The notes beneath the pieces were generated by a model. That model saw only the letters and a list, made by a program, of their open reading frames with translations, was not told the DNA's origin and did no database searches. A stretch of DNA of 64,000 bases. Origin: Streptomyces curacoi. Lineage in GTDB: Bacteria; Actinomycetota; Actinomycetes; Streptomycetales; Streptomycetaceae. Below are positions 51,920-61,691 of the stretch, piece by piece (within the stretch, counting starts at the first letter, position 1; the number at the start of each line of letters is the position of its first letter). The stretch is from NCBI RefSeq assembly GCF_001513975.1, contig NZ_KQ947995.1, forward strand, positions 62,001 through 126,000, in the 5' to 3' direction. The translations under genes were made by a program, and so were the position numbers.

Positions 51920-53212
51920 ATGAAGCTCCCCGCCCGCCCGGCCGTGCTCCTCGCCGTCATGGCCGCCACCGCCTGCGCCCCCCAGACCTCCGCCAACTCC
52001 TCCTCCGACAAGGACGACAAGACCGGCACCCTGCGGGTCTGGCTCTTCCAGGAGGTCGGCAACAAGCCGAAGGAGAAGGTCGTCGACTCCGTCGTGGCCG
52101 CCTTCGAGAAGGCCCACGAGGGCACGGAGGTCGACGTCGAGTACATCCCCGTCGAGACTCGCGCCCAGCGCGTCAAGGCCGCCTTCAACGACCCGGCGTC
52201 CGCCCCCGACGTGATGGAGTACGGCAACACCGACACCGCCGGTCATGTGAAGGACGGCGGACTCCTCGACGTCACCGAGGAGTTCGGCGACTGGCCCGAG
52301 GCGAAGGACACCGACCCCACCGCCAGACAGTCCGTCACCGTGGCCGGCAAGGTCTACGGCGCACCCTTCTACGTCGGCGTCCGCGCCCTGTACTACCGCA
52401 CGGACGTCTTCGAGGAAATCGGCTTGGAAGTCCCCAGGACCATGGACGAGTTGGCGTCGACGGCCCGCAGGATCCGGGCCGCCCGGCCCGAGCTGTACGG
52501 GCTTGTGGTCGGCGGGGCGTACACGTACGGCGCGATGCCGTTCGTGTGGGCCAACGGCGGCGAGATCGCCACGGGCAAGGACGGCTCGTACACCTCGGCG
52601 ATCGACAGCGCGGCGGCACAGAAGGGCATCAAGGCGTACACCTCGCTCTTCACCGACGACAACTGCCCCGCCGCCAAGTGCGCGGGCATGGGCGGCAACG
52701 ACACGGTCACCGCGTTCGCGGCCGGCAAGGCGGGCATGGCGATCGGCGGCGACTTCAGCCATGCGGCCGTGGAGGCCGGGAAGGTCAAGGGCAAGTACGC
52801 GGTCGTACCGCTGCCGGGGGTGCGGGCGGGGTCCGTCGCGCCGGCGTTCGCCGGGGGCAACAACATCGGGGTGCTCAAGAGCACCTCGCACCGCACGCTG
52901 GCGGTCGCGCTGATGCGGCAATTGGCCTCGAAGAAGACGCAGGCCTCGATGTTCGGGGCGATGGGGTTCCTGCCCACCTTCTCCGACGTGCGGCAGCAGG
53001 TCGCGGCGAAGGAGCCGTACGTCAAGCCCTTCGCGCGGACCCTCGCCGCGGGGACCAGGTTCGTCCCCGCCTCGCCCGCCTGGGCGCAGATCGACTCCTC
53101 GCTGGTGCTGCCGACCATGTTCCAGGAGGTCATCAGCGGCAAGAAGAGTGTGGCGGCGGCTTCGAAGGACGCGGCCAAGAAGATGGATGACGCGTTCGGT
53201 ACGGCCGGATGA
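51920..53212 (+). CDS. Sugar ABC transporter substrate-binding lipoprotein (amino-sugar type)
   Basis: 430 residues from ATG at 51920. Short lipoprotein signal with lipid-attachment C19 (TAC). Extracellular-solute-binding fold (LRVWLFQEVGNKPKEKVVDSVVAAFEKAHEG; YYRTDVFEEIGLEVPRTMDELA). First gene of a four-gene operon ending in a hexosaminidase, so it probably binds GlcNAc oligomers or other amino-sugar products. The stop overlaps the permease ATG. Confidence 0.92.
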   Translation: MKLPARPAVLLAVMAATACAPQTSANSSSDKDDKTGTLRVWLFQEVGNKPKEKVVDSVVAAFEKAHEGTEVDVEYIPVETRAQRVKAAFNDPASAPDVMEYGNTDTAGHVKDGGLLDVTEEFGDWPEAKDTDPTARQSVTVAGKVYGAPFYVGVRALYYRTDVFEEIGLEVPRTMDELASTARRIRAARPELYGLVVGGAYTYGAMPFVWANGGEIATGKDGSYTSAIDSAAAQKGIKAYTSLFTDDNCPAAKCAGMGGNDTVTAFAAGKAGMAIGGDFSHAAVEAGKVKGKYAVVPLPGVRAGSVAPAFAGGNNIGVLKSTSHRTLAVALMRQLASKKTQASMFGAMGFLPTFSDVRQQVAAKEPYVKPFARTLAAGTRFVPASPAWAQIDSSLVLPTMFQEVISGKKSVAAASKDAAKKMDDAFGTAG

Positions 53213-53254
53213 CAGCGCACGGCCGGATGACGGCGCACGGCCGGATGACGGCGC
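53199..53254 (+). repeat. Tandem 18-bp repeat at the permease start
   Basis: The unit ATGACGGCGCACGGCCGG occurs twice in tandem (53209-53226 with one change, 53227-53244) and partly a third time from 53245; the end of a unit also precedes 53209. Each unit begins with an in-frame ATG, giving MTAHGR-MTAHGR-MTAPRP. Confidence 0.8.
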
Positions 53255-54138
53255 CGCGCCCCTGGCGCCGTCGGAGCACCCCCTGGCTGTATCTCGCCCC
53301 GGCTCTCGTCGTCCTCGGTGGGCTGCTCGTCCACCCCATCTACCAGCTCGGTCTGATCTCCCTCTTCCAGTACACCCAGGCCCAGGTCAGCGGCGGCGAA
53401 CCCACCACCTTCCAGGGCCTCGGGAACTACACCGAGCTGTTCGCCGACGACCAGTTCTGGCAGGTGCTGCTGGCGACGGTTGTCTTCGCGGCGGCCTGTG
53501 TCGTCTCGACCCTCGCCGTCGGCTGTGCGCTGGCCGTGCTGCTCACCCGCGTGCGGGCCGTGCCGCGGCTCGCGCTGATGCTGGCGGCGCTGGGGGCATG
53601 GGCGACCCCGGCCGTCACGGGGTCGACGGTGTGGCTGTTCCTGTTCGACCCGGACTTCGGGCCGGTGAACCGCGTCCTGGGAATCGGCGACCACTCCTGG
53701 ACGTACGGGCGGTTCAGCGCCTTCTTCCTGGTCCTGCTCGAAGTGGTCTGGTGCTCCTTCCCGTTCGTGATGGTGACGGTGTACGCGGGGATCCGCGCCG
53801 TACCGGCCGAGGTGCTGGAGGCCGCCGCGCTGGACGGTGCCTCGCAGTGGCGCATCTGGCGGTCGGTGCTGGCGCCGATGCTGCGGCCGATCCTGGTGGT
53901 CGTCACCATCCAGTCGGTGATCTGGGACTTCAAGGTCTTCACGCAGATCTACGTCATGACGAACGGCGGCGGCATCGCGGGCCAGAACCTCGTGCTGAAC
54001 GTGTACGCCTACCAGAAGGCGTTCGCGTCCTCGCAGTACGGCCTGGGCTCGGCGATCGGCGTGGTGATGCTGCTGATCCTGCTGGCGGTGACGCTGGTGT
54101 ATCTGCGGTTGCTGCGCAGACAGGGGGCCCAGCTGTGA
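53209..54138 (+). CDS. Sugar ABC transporter permease (MalF type)
   Basis: 309 residues; the ATG at 53209 overlaps the binding-protein stop (ATGA), with further in-frame ATGs at 53227 and 53245 created by the repeat. Six membrane helices, EAA loop VLEAAALDGASQWRIWRSVLAP (about 204-225). It partners the next permease. No ATPase gene is present; a shared MsiK-like ATPase is likely. Confidence 0.93.
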   Translation: MTAHGRMTAHGRMTAPRPWRRRSTPWLYLAPALVVLGGLLVHPIYQLGLISLFQYTQAQVSGGEPTTFQGLGNYTELFADDQFWQVLLATVVFAAACVVSTLAVGCALAVLLTRVRAVPRLALMLAALGAWATPAVTGSTVWLFLFDPDFGPVNRVLGIGDHSWTYGRFSAFFLVLLEVVWCSFPFVMVTVYAGIRAVPAEVLEAAALDGASQWRIWRSVLAPMLRPILVVVTIQSVIWDFKVFTQIYVMTNGGGIAGQNLVLNVYAYQKAFASSQYGLGSAIGVVMLLILLAVTLVYLRLLRRQGAQL

Positions 54139-54977
54139 GGTCCGTGAGTTTCGTACGGCGTCCCTGGCGGCTGCTCGCGGAGGCGTCCGCGCTGCTGATC
54201 GCGGCGGCGGTGGTGTTTCCGCTGTACTGGATGGTGCTCAGCGCCTTCAGACCGGCCGGGGAGATCGAGTCGAGCACGCCCCGGCCGTGGACCTCGTCCC
54301 CTTCCCTGGATTCCTTCCGGCGGGTCTTCGAGCAGAACGAATTCGGCCGCTACTTCCTCAACAGCCTTGTCGTCGCGTGCACTGTCGTGATCGCCTCCGC
54401 GCTGATCGCGTTTCTCGCGGCGACCGCGGTGACACGATTCCGGTTCCGCTTCCGGACCACCTTGCTGATCATGTTTCTGGTGGCCCAGACGGTGCCCGTG
54501 GAGGCCCTGACCATCCCCCTGTTCTTCCTCATGCGGGACTTCGGCCAACTGAACACGCTCGGCTCGCTGATCCTGCCGCACATCGCCTTCTCGCTGCCGT
54601 TCGCGATCTGGATGCTGCGGGGCTTTGTGAAGGCGGTTCCGGAGGCCCTGGAGGAGGCCGCGTACATGGACGGGGCGAGCCGGTCGCGATTCCTCTGGCA
54701 GATCCTTTTCCCGCTGGTCTTCCCGGGGCTCGTGGCCACGAGCGTGTTTTCCTTCATCTCGGCCTGGAACGACTTCCTCTTCGCCAAGTCCTTCATCATC
54801 AGCGACACTTCGCAGTCGACCCTGCCGATGGCCCTGCTCGTCTTCTACAAGCCGGACGAGCCGGACTGGGGCGGGGTGATGGCGGCGTCGACGGTGATGA
54901 CGATCCCGGTGCTGATCTTCTTCGTGCTCGTGCAGCGACGGCTGGTGTCGGGGCTGGGCGGGGCGGTAAAGGACTGA
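54135..54977 (+). CDS. Sugar ABC transporter permease (MalG type)
   Basis: 280 residues from GTG at 54135, overlapping the previous stop (GTGA). EAA loop ALEEAAYMDGASRSRFLWQILFPLVFP about 172-198. Six helices are expected. Together with the MalF-type subunit it forms the translocation pore. Confidence 0.93.
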   Translation: MRSVSFVRRPWRLLAEASALLIAAAVVFPLYWMVLSAFRPAGEIESSTPRPWTSSPSLDSFRRVFEQNEFGRYFLNSLVVACTVVIASALIAFLAATAVTRFRFRFRTTLLIMFLVAQTVPVEALTIPLFFLMRDFGQLNTLGSLILPHIAFSLPFAIWMLRGFVKAVPEALEEAAYMDGASRSRFLWQILFPLVFPGLVATSVFSFISAWNDFLFAKSFIISDTSQSTLPMALLVFYKPDEPDWGGVMAASTVMTIPVLIFFVLVQRRLVSGLGGAVKD

Positions 54978-54978
54978 T

Positions 54979-56622
54979 GTGACCCAACTGATTCCGGAGC
55001 CCCGCAGCGTCGTCGCCGGTCCCGGCGAAGTGCGGCTGACGGCGCACTCCCAGCTCTACGCCGGCACCGCGACGGAGGGCGTCGGGCACTGGCTTCGCAC
55101 CGTCCTCCAGCAGGCGACCGGCCTGCCGCTGCGCGAGGGGCGGCAGCCCGACGACACGGACGGCGACGGCATCCGGCTCCGACTCGACCCCGGGCTCGGC
55201 CGCGAGGAGTACCGCCTCGTCAGCGACGGGAGCGGCGTCCGCATCGAGGGCGGCGGCGCGGCCGGTGTCTTCTGGGGCGCCCAGACGCTGCGGCAGCTCC
55301 TCGGCCCCGACGCGTACCGCAGGGCCCCGATCGGCCGCGACCGCACCTGGGCCGTGCCCCACCTCACGATCGAGGACGCCCCCCGCTTCCGCTGGCGCGG
55401 CCTCATGCTCGACGTGGCCCGGCACTTCCTGCCCAAGGACGGCGTCCTGCGCTACCTGGACCTGATGGCCGCCCACAAACTCAACGTCTTCCACTTCCAC
55501 CTGACGGACGACCAGGGCTGGCGCATCGAGATCAAGAAGTACCCCCGGCTCACCGAGGTCGGCTCCTGGCGGGCGCGCACGAAATTCGGCCATCGGGCCT
55601 CCCCGCTGTGGGAGGAGAAGCCACACGGTGGCCACTACACCCAGGACGACATCCGCGAGATCGTCGCCTACGCCGCCGAGCGGCATATCACCGTCGTCCC
55701 CGAAATCGACGTACCCGGCCACTCGCAGGCCGCGATCGCCGCGTACCCGGAACTCGGCAACACCGACGTCATCGACACCAACTCCCTCTCCGTCTGGGAC
55801 AACTGGGGGATCTCTCCGAACGTACTCGCCCCCACTGACAACACCCTGCGCTTCTACGAGGGGGTCTTCGAGGAAGTCCTCGATCTCTTCCCCGCCGACG
55901 CCGCCGAGTTCTCGGCGTTCGTTCATGTCGGCGGTGACGAATGCCGCAAGGACCAGTGGCAGCGGTCGCCTGCCGCGCAGGCCAGGATCAGCGAACTCGG
56001 GCTCGCGGACGAGGACGAGCTGCAGGCGTGGTTCGTCGGCCACTTCGACAGGTGGCTCACCGCGCGCGGGCGCAGGCTCATCGGCTGGGACGAGATCCTG
56101 GAGGGCGGGCTCGCGGACGGGGCGGCGGTGTCGTCCTGGCGCGGGTACGCGGGCGGGGTCGCCGCCGCGCGGGCCGGGCACGACGTCGTCATGTGCCCCG
56201 AGCAGCAGGTCTACCTGGACCACCGCCAGGACGCGGGCGCGGACGAGCCGGTCCCCATCGGCTACGTCCGCACCCTGGAGGACGTCTATCGGTTCGAGCC
56301 CGTTCCCGCGGAGTTGACGCCGGACGAGGCCCGGCACGTGCTCGGTACGCAGGCCAATGTGTGGACCGAGGTGATGGAGGACCACGCGCGCGTGGACTAC
56401 CAGACGTTCCCGCGCCTGGCCGCGTTCGCGGAGGTGGCCTGGAGCCGCCTGCCCGCCCCGGCGCAGCGGGACTTCGCCGGTTTCGAGGGGCGGATGGCCG
56501 CCCATTACCGGCGACTTGACGCCCTGGGAGTCGCCTACCGCCCGCCCGCGGGGCCTCGGCCGTGGCAGCGGCGCCCCGGTGTGCTCGGCCGCCCGATCGA
56601 CGGCCCGCCCCCGAACAGGTAA
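54979..56622 (+). CDS. GH20 beta-N-acetylhexosaminidase
   Basis: 547 residues from GTG, one base after the permease stop. The catalytic D320-E321 pair is in HVGGDE; the substrate-assisted mechanism uses the acetamido group. The N-terminal GH20b domain is about 1-125 and the TIM barrel about 130-500 (RGLMLDVARHFLPKDG; FHFHLTDDQGWRIEIKKYP). There is no signal peptide, so it cuts imported GlcNAc oligosaccharides inside the cell. It completes the uptake operon. Confidence 0.94.
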   Translation: MTQLIPEPRSVVAGPGEVRLTAHSQLYAGTATEGVGHWLRTVLQQATGLPLREGRQPDDTDGDGIRLRLDPGLGREEYRLVSDGSGVRIEGGGAAGVFWGAQTLRQLLGPDAYRRAPIGRDRTWAVPHLTIEDAPRFRWRGLMLDVARHFLPKDGVLRYLDLMAAHKLNVFHFHLTDDQGWRIEIKKYPRLTEVGSWRARTKFGHRASPLWEEKPHGGHYTQDDIREIVAYAAERHITVVPEIDVPGHSQAAIAAYPELGNTDVIDTNSLSVWDNWGISPNVLAPTDNTLRFYEGVFEEVLDLFPADAAEFSAFVHVGGDECRKDQWQRSPAAQARISELGLADEDELQAWFVGHFDRWLTARGRRLIGWDEILEGGLADGAAVSSWRGYAGGVAAARAGHDVVMCPEQQVYLDHRQDAGADEPVPIGYVRTLEDVYRFEPVPAELTPDEARHVLGTQANVWTEVMEDHARVDYQTFPRLAAFAEVAWSRLPAPAQRDFAGFEGRMAAHYRRLDALGVAYRPPAGPRPWQRRPGVLGRPIDGPPPNR

Positions 56623-56848
56623 TGGAAAAAACCCGGCAAGGGGTCACCGAAGAGTGTCAATCGGTACTCACCGGTGATGCCGTACGAAAACGGACCATCC
56701 CCCTGGTGAGGTGGGCGAATGCCTCCTAGCGGACCCCTGTCTTCGGGTCCTGCGAAGATGTGCCAGAGTTGCCACGTCCGCCCTGTCAGCACGTACCGTA
56801 CGGCAGCACAGGTGGGACCATGTGGGGCAGCGGGAAGGGGCAGCCGGT

Positions 56849-57742
56849 TTGACCACGAGCGCACCGCAGGCGGCGCAGGCCGTGACGCTGCCCACGACGC
56901 TGGACGAGGCCGTGGCGGCCCTCACCGCCATGCCCGCCGCCGTGCCCGTCGCCGGCGGCACCGACCTCATGGCCGCCGTCAACTCCGGACAGCTCAGGCC
57001 CGCCGCGCTGGTCGGCCTCGGCCGGATCAGCGAGATCCGTGGCTGGCAGTACCAGGACGGCCACGCCCTGCTCGGCGCCGGCCTCACCCACGCGCGCATG
57101 GGCCGCCCCGACTTCGCCGCCCTGATCCCGGCGCTCGCCGCCGCCGCGCGCGCCGCCGGCCCGCCGCAGATCCGCAACGCGGGCACCCTGGGCGGCAACA
57201 TCGCCTCGGCGTCCCCGACCGGTGACGCGCTGCCGGTGCTCGCCGCCCTCGAAGCGACCCTGATCATCGCGGGCCCGGGCGGAGCCCGCCGGGAGATCCC
57301 GGTGTCACACCTGCTGGCAGGCATGGAGATGCTGCGCGCCGGCGAACTGATCGGCTACGTGCGCGTGCCCCTGCTGCACGCCCCGCAGGTCTTCCTCAAG
57401 GCCACCGGCCGCACCGGCCCGGGACGCGCCATGGCGTCCGTCGCGGTCGTCCTCGACCCCGCCCGGCGCGGAGTCAGGTGCGCCGTGGGCGCCATAGCGC
57501 CGATGCCGCTCAGGCCCCTGGAGGCCGAGCACTGGGTGGCCCAGCTGATCGACTGGGACAACAACCGCACGATCGTCCCCGAGGCGCTGCACGCCTTCGG
57601 CGAGTACGTCGCCGCGGCCTGCATCCCCGACCCGGCCCCGGCCGAGGACGGCTCCGTGCAACAGCATCCGCCCGCCGTACTGCACCTGCGGCGCACCGTC
57701 GCCGCGCTGGCCCGACGAGCACTGGGGAGGGCACTGTCGTGA
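56849..57742 (+). CDS. Molybdenum hydroxylase FAD-binding subunit (XdhB/CoxM type)
   Basis: 297 residues from TTG at 56849, set by GAAGGGG eight bases before it. FAD-contacting motifs AGGTDLM (about 34-40) and QIRNAGTLGGNIASASPTGD (about 109-128) are intact. It passes electrons from the iron-sulfur subunit to the acceptor. The stop overlaps the GTG of the next gene (GTGA). Family members include xanthine and CO dehydrogenases; substrate is not determined by this subunit. Confidence 0.93.
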   Translation: MTTSAPQAAQAVTLPTTLDEAVAALTAMPAAVPVAGGTDLMAAVNSGQLRPAALVGLGRISEIRGWQYQDGHALLGAGLTHARMGRPDFAALIPALAAAARAAGPPQIRNAGTLGGNIASASPTGDALPVLAALEATLIIAGPGGARREIPVSHLLAGMEMLRAGELIGYVRVPLLHAPQVFLKATGRTGPGRAMASVAVVLDPARRGVRCAVGAIAPMPLRPLEAEHWVAQLIDWDNNRTIVPEALHAFGEYVAAACIPDPAPAEDGSVQQHPPAVLHLRRTVAALARRALGRALS

Positions 57743-59385
57743 CCGACGACCAGCACGGAGAGGGCACGCCCCAGGGCGCGGGCCGCTGGGACCCGCTGCC
57801 CCAGGGCGACTACGACGACGGCGCCACCGCCTTCGTCAAGCTCCCCGAAGGGGGCGTCGATGCCCTCCTGGCCTCCTCCGACAGCCCGCTCGCCGCGCCC
57901 GGTCACGGGTATGTGCCGCCGCAGATAACGGTCACGCCGGGGTCGACCGCGGGCACCGACCCCGCGGCCCCCGGCGGCTGGCCGGTCGCGGGCGTGCCCG
58001 CCGAGGGCGCCCAGTGGCCCGACCCGAACGCCGTACCGCAGGACCCGGGCGGCGACCGCTTCACGTACCAGCCCGGGGCCACCCAGCAGTGGAACTTCTC
58101 GGAGACCGCGGCAGGCCAGGAGGCGGCCGCGGCGCCCGGTCACGACGTCACCGGACAGTGGTCGATCCCCGTCGCCGGCGGTGACCTCCCGGACGAATCG
58201 GGCGAGTTCACCACCTCGGCGCTGGTCGAGCAGTGGGGCGGGACACCTCCGGCCACGCTCCCGGGCGGCGCGCCCGCACCCTGGGCGACGCAGGCGACGG
58301 GACAGCCGTGGGGGCAGCAGGCGCAGGCCGCGCAGGCACCGGAACAGCCGGTGGCACACGGCGGTGACCGGCCCGACGCGCAGGCACCGGGGCAGCCCGG
58401 CCCGGACGCGTACCCGGCGGACCCGCACGCGCGCGTGACGCCCGATGCCGCCGATCCGGCCGCGCACCCGCACGAGCGGCCCGCCGAGACCCCCGGCGAG
58501 GTCTCCGCGGAGGCGTACACGAGGCCTCCCACGGAACCCGCCACGGACGGCTCAGAGCCCGCTCCCGGGGGCCCTGAGGCCGCGGACGACAGCCAGGGCA
58601 CACCAGCCGCCCAGAACCCCGCTGAGGCCGCCGACGACCCCGCCGAACCCGCCGCGGACCCCGCGCCGGACGCGGAGCCCGAGGCGGCGTCGGCAGCGGA
58701 GCCCTCGGAGACGGCCGCTTCCGAGGACGTACCGCCACCCCCCGGCGAGGAACACCCCCTCGCCTCCTACGTGCTGCGCGTCAACGGCGTCGACCGGCCC
58801 GTCTCCGACGCCTGGATCGGCGAGTCGCTGCTCTATGTGCTGCGCGAGCGGCTCGGCCTCGCCGGCGCCAAGGACGGCTGCTCACAGGGCGAGTGCGGCG
58901 CCTGCAACGTGCAGGTCGACGGACGGCTCGTCGCCTCCTGCCTGGTGCCCGCCGTGACCGCCGCCGGCAGCGAGGTCCGTACGGTCGAGGGCCTGGCCGC
59001 CGACGGGCAGCCTTCCGACGTGCAGCGGGCGCTCGCGCGGTGCGGCGCCGTGCAGTGCGGCTTCTGCGTGCCCGGCATGGCGATGACCGTGCACGACCTG
59101 CTGGAGGGCAACCCGGCGCCGACCGAGCTGGAGACCCGCCAGGCGCTGTGCGGCAACCTGTGCCGCTGCTCCGGCTACCGGGGCGTCGTCCAGGCCGTCC
59201 AGGAGGTCGTCGCCGAACGCGAGGCGCACACGGCGGGCGACGGCGGCGAACACGACGGGGACGAGCCGCGTATCCCTCACCAGGCGGGCCCGGGAGCCGG
59301 CGGGATCCACCCGTCGGTGTTCGAGGCGCCCGGCGCCATGGGACCGCATGACCAGGCGTACGGACAGGACGGAGGCCAGGCGTGA
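57739..59385 (+). CDS. Molybdenum hydroxylase 2Fe-2S subunit with long disordered N-terminus
   Basis: 548 residues from GTG at 57739. The last ~210 are a normal small subunit: plant-type 2Fe-2S site (CSQGECGACNVQVDG...C) and the helical second cluster (CGFCVPGMAMTVHDLL, CGNLCRCSGYRG). The first ~335 residues are a Pro/Ala/Glu-rich, low-complexity extension with islands such as RFTYQPGATQQWNFS and TGQWSIPVAGGDLPDESGEF. Normal subunits are about 160 residues. The extension is in frame with no internal start that has a clear ribosome site. The stop overlaps the next start. Confidence 0.92.
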   Translation: MTDDQHGEGTPQGAGRWDPLPQGDYDDGATAFVKLPEGGVDALLASSDSPLAAPGHGYVPPQITVTPGSTAGTDPAAPGGWPVAGVPAEGAQWPDPNAVPQDPGGDRFTYQPGATQQWNFSETAAGQEAAAAPGHDVTGQWSIPVAGGDLPDESGEFTTSALVEQWGGTPPATLPGGAPAPWATQATGQPWGQQAQAAQAPEQPVAHGGDRPDAQAPGQPGPDAYPADPHARVTPDAADPAAHPHERPAETPGEVSAEAYTRPPTEPATDGSEPAPGGPEAADDSQGTPAAQNPAEAADDPAEPAADPAPDAEPEAASAAEPSETAASEDVPPPPGEEHPLASYVLRVNGVDRPVSDAWIGESLLYVLRERLGLAGAKDGCSQGECGACNVQVDGRLVASCLVPAVTAAGSEVRTVEGLAADGQPSDVQRALARCGAVQCGFCVPGMAMTVHDLLEGNPAPTELETRQALCGNLCRCSGYRGVVQAVQEVVAEREAHTAGDGGEHDGDEPRIPHQAGPGAGGIHPSVFEAPGAMGPHDQAYGQDGGQA

Positions 59386-61691
59386 GCAACGAAGCCGCCA
59401 CCGCGACCACAGCCGCGGAGGCAGCACCCGCCCCCGAGCCGATCCCGCACGGCCTCGGCGCCTCCCTGCCGGCCGCCGACGCCGGCGCCAAGACCGAGGG
59501 CACGTTCCCGTACGCGGCCGACCTGTGGGCCGAGGGTCTGCTGTGGGCGGCCGTACTGCGCTCGCCGCACCCGCACGCGCGCATCACGTCCATCGACACC
59601 TCCCACGCGCGCGAGATGCCCGGCGTCCGGGCCGTCGTCACGCACGAGGACGTCCCCGGCAACCCGGTGTGCGGCCGCGGCAAGGCCGACCGCCCGGTCT
59701 TCGCCTCCGAGGTGGTACGCCACCACGGCGAGCCCATCGCCGCCGTCGCCGCCGACCACCCCGACACCGCGCGCCTGGCCGCCGCGGCCGTCATCGTCGA
59801 GTACGAGGTACTCGACCCGGTCACCGACCCCGAGCAGGCCTTCGAGGCCCAGCCGCTGCACCCCGACGGCAACCTGATCCGCCACATCCCGCTGCGCCAC
59901 GGCGACCCCGACGCGGTCGGCGAGATCGTCGTCGAGGGCCTGTACCGCATCGGCCGCCAGGACCCGGCCCCCATCGGCGCCGAGGCGGGCCTCGCGGTTC
60001 CGCGCCCCGACGGCGGCGTGGAGCTCTACCTCGCCTCGACCGACCCGCACACCGACCGCGACCGGGCCGCCGCCTGCTACGGCCTGGAGCCCGAGCGCGT
60101 CAAGGTCGTCGTCACCGGCGTCCCCGGCGCCACCGCCGACCGCGAGGACCAGGGCTTCCAGCTCCCGCTCGGCCTGCTGGCGCTGAAGACCGGCTGCCCG
60201 GTCAAGCTGACGGCCACGCGCGAGGAGTCCTTCCTGGGCCACACCCACCGGCACCCGACCCTCCTGCGCTACCGCCACCACGCGGACGCCGAGGGCAGGC
60301 TGGTCAAGGTCGAGGCGCAGATCCTGCTCGACGCGGGCGCCTACGCCGACACGTCCTCCGACGCCCTGGCCGCCGCGGTCGCCTTCGCCTGCGGCCCGTA
60401 CGTCGTCCCGAACGCCTTCATCGAGGGCTGGGCCGTACGCACCAACAACCCGCCCTCCGGCCACGTACGCGGCGAGGGCGCCATGCAGGTGTGCGCCGCC
60501 TACGAGGCGCAGATGGACAAGCTGGCCAAGAAGCTCGGCGTGGACCCGGCGGAGCTGCGCCTGCGCAACGCCATGGCGACGGGCGACGTCCTCCCGACGG
60601 GCCAGACGGTGACCTGCCCGGCCCCCGTGGCCGAACTGCTCCAAGCCGTACGGGACTATCCCCTCCCGCCGCTCCCCAAGGACACCCCCGAGGACGAGTG
60701 GCTGCTGCCCGGCGGCCCCGAGGGCGCGGGCGAACCGGGCGCCGTACGGCGCGGCGTCGGCTACGGCCTGGGCATGGTGCACATGCTCGGCGCCGAGGGC
60801 GCCGACGAGGTCTCCACGGCGACGGTCAAGGTCCACGACGGCGTGGCGACGGTGCTGTGCGCGGCGGTGGAGACCGGCCAGGGCTTCACCACGCTGGCCC
60901 GGCAGATCGTCCAGGAGACGCTGGGCATCGACGAGGTGCACGTGGCGCCCGTGGACACCGACCAGCCACCGGCGGGCGCGGGCTGCCGTGGCCGCCACAC
61001 CTGGGTGTCGGGCGGCGCGGTGGAGCGGGCGGCCAAGATGGTCCGTACACAGCTGCTCCAGCCCCTGGCGCACAAGTTCGGCATGTCCACCGAGCTGCTC
61101 CAGATCACCGACGGCAAGATCACCTCGTACGACGGCGTCCTGTCGACCACCGTCACGGAGGCGCTGGACGGCAAGGAACTGTGGGCGACGGCCCAGTGCC
61201 GCCCGCACCCGACCGAACCCCTGGACGAATCCGGCCAGGGCGACGCCTTCGTCGGCATGTCCTTCTGCGCCATCCGCGCGGTGGTGGACGTCGACATCGA
61301 ACTGGGCTCGGTCCGCGTGGTCGAGCTGGCGCTCGCCCAGGACGTCGGCCGCGTGCTGAACCCGGCCCAGCTGGAGGCGCGCCTCGAAGCGGGCGTGACA
61401 CAGGGCGTGGGCGTAGCGCTCACGGAGAACCTGCGCTCGGCGCGCGGCGTGATCCGCCACCCGGACCTGACCGGCTACGCGTTGCCGACGGCCCTGGACG
61501 CCCCGGACATCCGGATCGTGAAGCTCGTCGAGGAACGCGACGTGGTCGCTCCCTTCGGCGCCAAGGCGGTGAGCGCGGTGCCGGTGGTGACCTCGCCGGC
61601 GGCGATCGCGTCGGCTGTACGGGCCGCGACCGGCCGTCCGGTGAACCGGCTGCCGATCCGCCCGCAGGCGGCGGTGGTGACGGGGCAGTGA
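59382..61691 (+). CDS. Molybdenum hydroxylase large (Moco) subunit, atypical active site
   Basis: 769 residues from GTG at 59382. Aldehyde oxidase/xanthine dehydrogenase a/b hammerhead (about 36-140) and Moco-binding regions (GHVRGEGAMQ about 362-371; TGQGFTTLARQ) are recognisable. The C-terminal segment where xanthine dehydrogenases carry the catalytic Glu (GVGEPP) instead reads GAKAVSAVPVV (about 726-736), so the base is absent. The substrate is therefore unlikely to be xanthine handled in the usual way. No XdhC-type maturation gene is in the operon. Confidence 0.9.
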   Translation: MSNEAATATTAAEAAPAPEPIPHGLGASLPAADAGAKTEGTFPYAADLWAEGLLWAAVLRSPHPHARITSIDTSHAREMPGVRAVVTHEDVPGNPVCGRGKADRPVFASEVVRHHGEPIAAVAADHPDTARLAAAAVIVEYEVLDPVTDPEQAFEAQPLHPDGNLIRHIPLRHGDPDAVGEIVVEGLYRIGRQDPAPIGAEAGLAVPRPDGGVELYLASTDPHTDRDRAAACYGLEPERVKVVVTGVPGATADREDQGFQLPLGLLALKTGCPVKLTATREESFLGHTHRHPTLLRYRHHADAEGRLVKVEAQILLDAGAYADTSSDALAAAVAFACGPYVVPNAFIEGWAVRTNNPPSGHVRGEGAMQVCAAYEAQMDKLAKKLGVDPAELRLRNAMATGDVLPTGQTVTCPAPVAELLQAVRDYPLPPLPKDTPEDEWLLPGGPEGAGEPGAVRRGVGYGLGMVHMLGAEGADEVSTATVKVHDGVATVLCAAVETGQGFTTLARQIVQETLGIDEVHVAPVDTDQPPAGAGCRGRHTWVSGGAVERAAKMVRTQLLQPLAHKFGMSTELLQITDGKITSYDGVLSTTVTEALDGKELWATAQCRPHPTEPLDESGQGDAFVGMSFCAIRAVVDVDIELGSVRVVELALAQDVGRVLNPAQLEARLEAGVTQGVGVALTENLRSARGVIRHPDLTGYALPTALDAPDIRIVKLVEERDVVAPFGAKAVSAVPVVTSPAAIASAVRAATGRPVNRLPIRPQAAVVTGQ

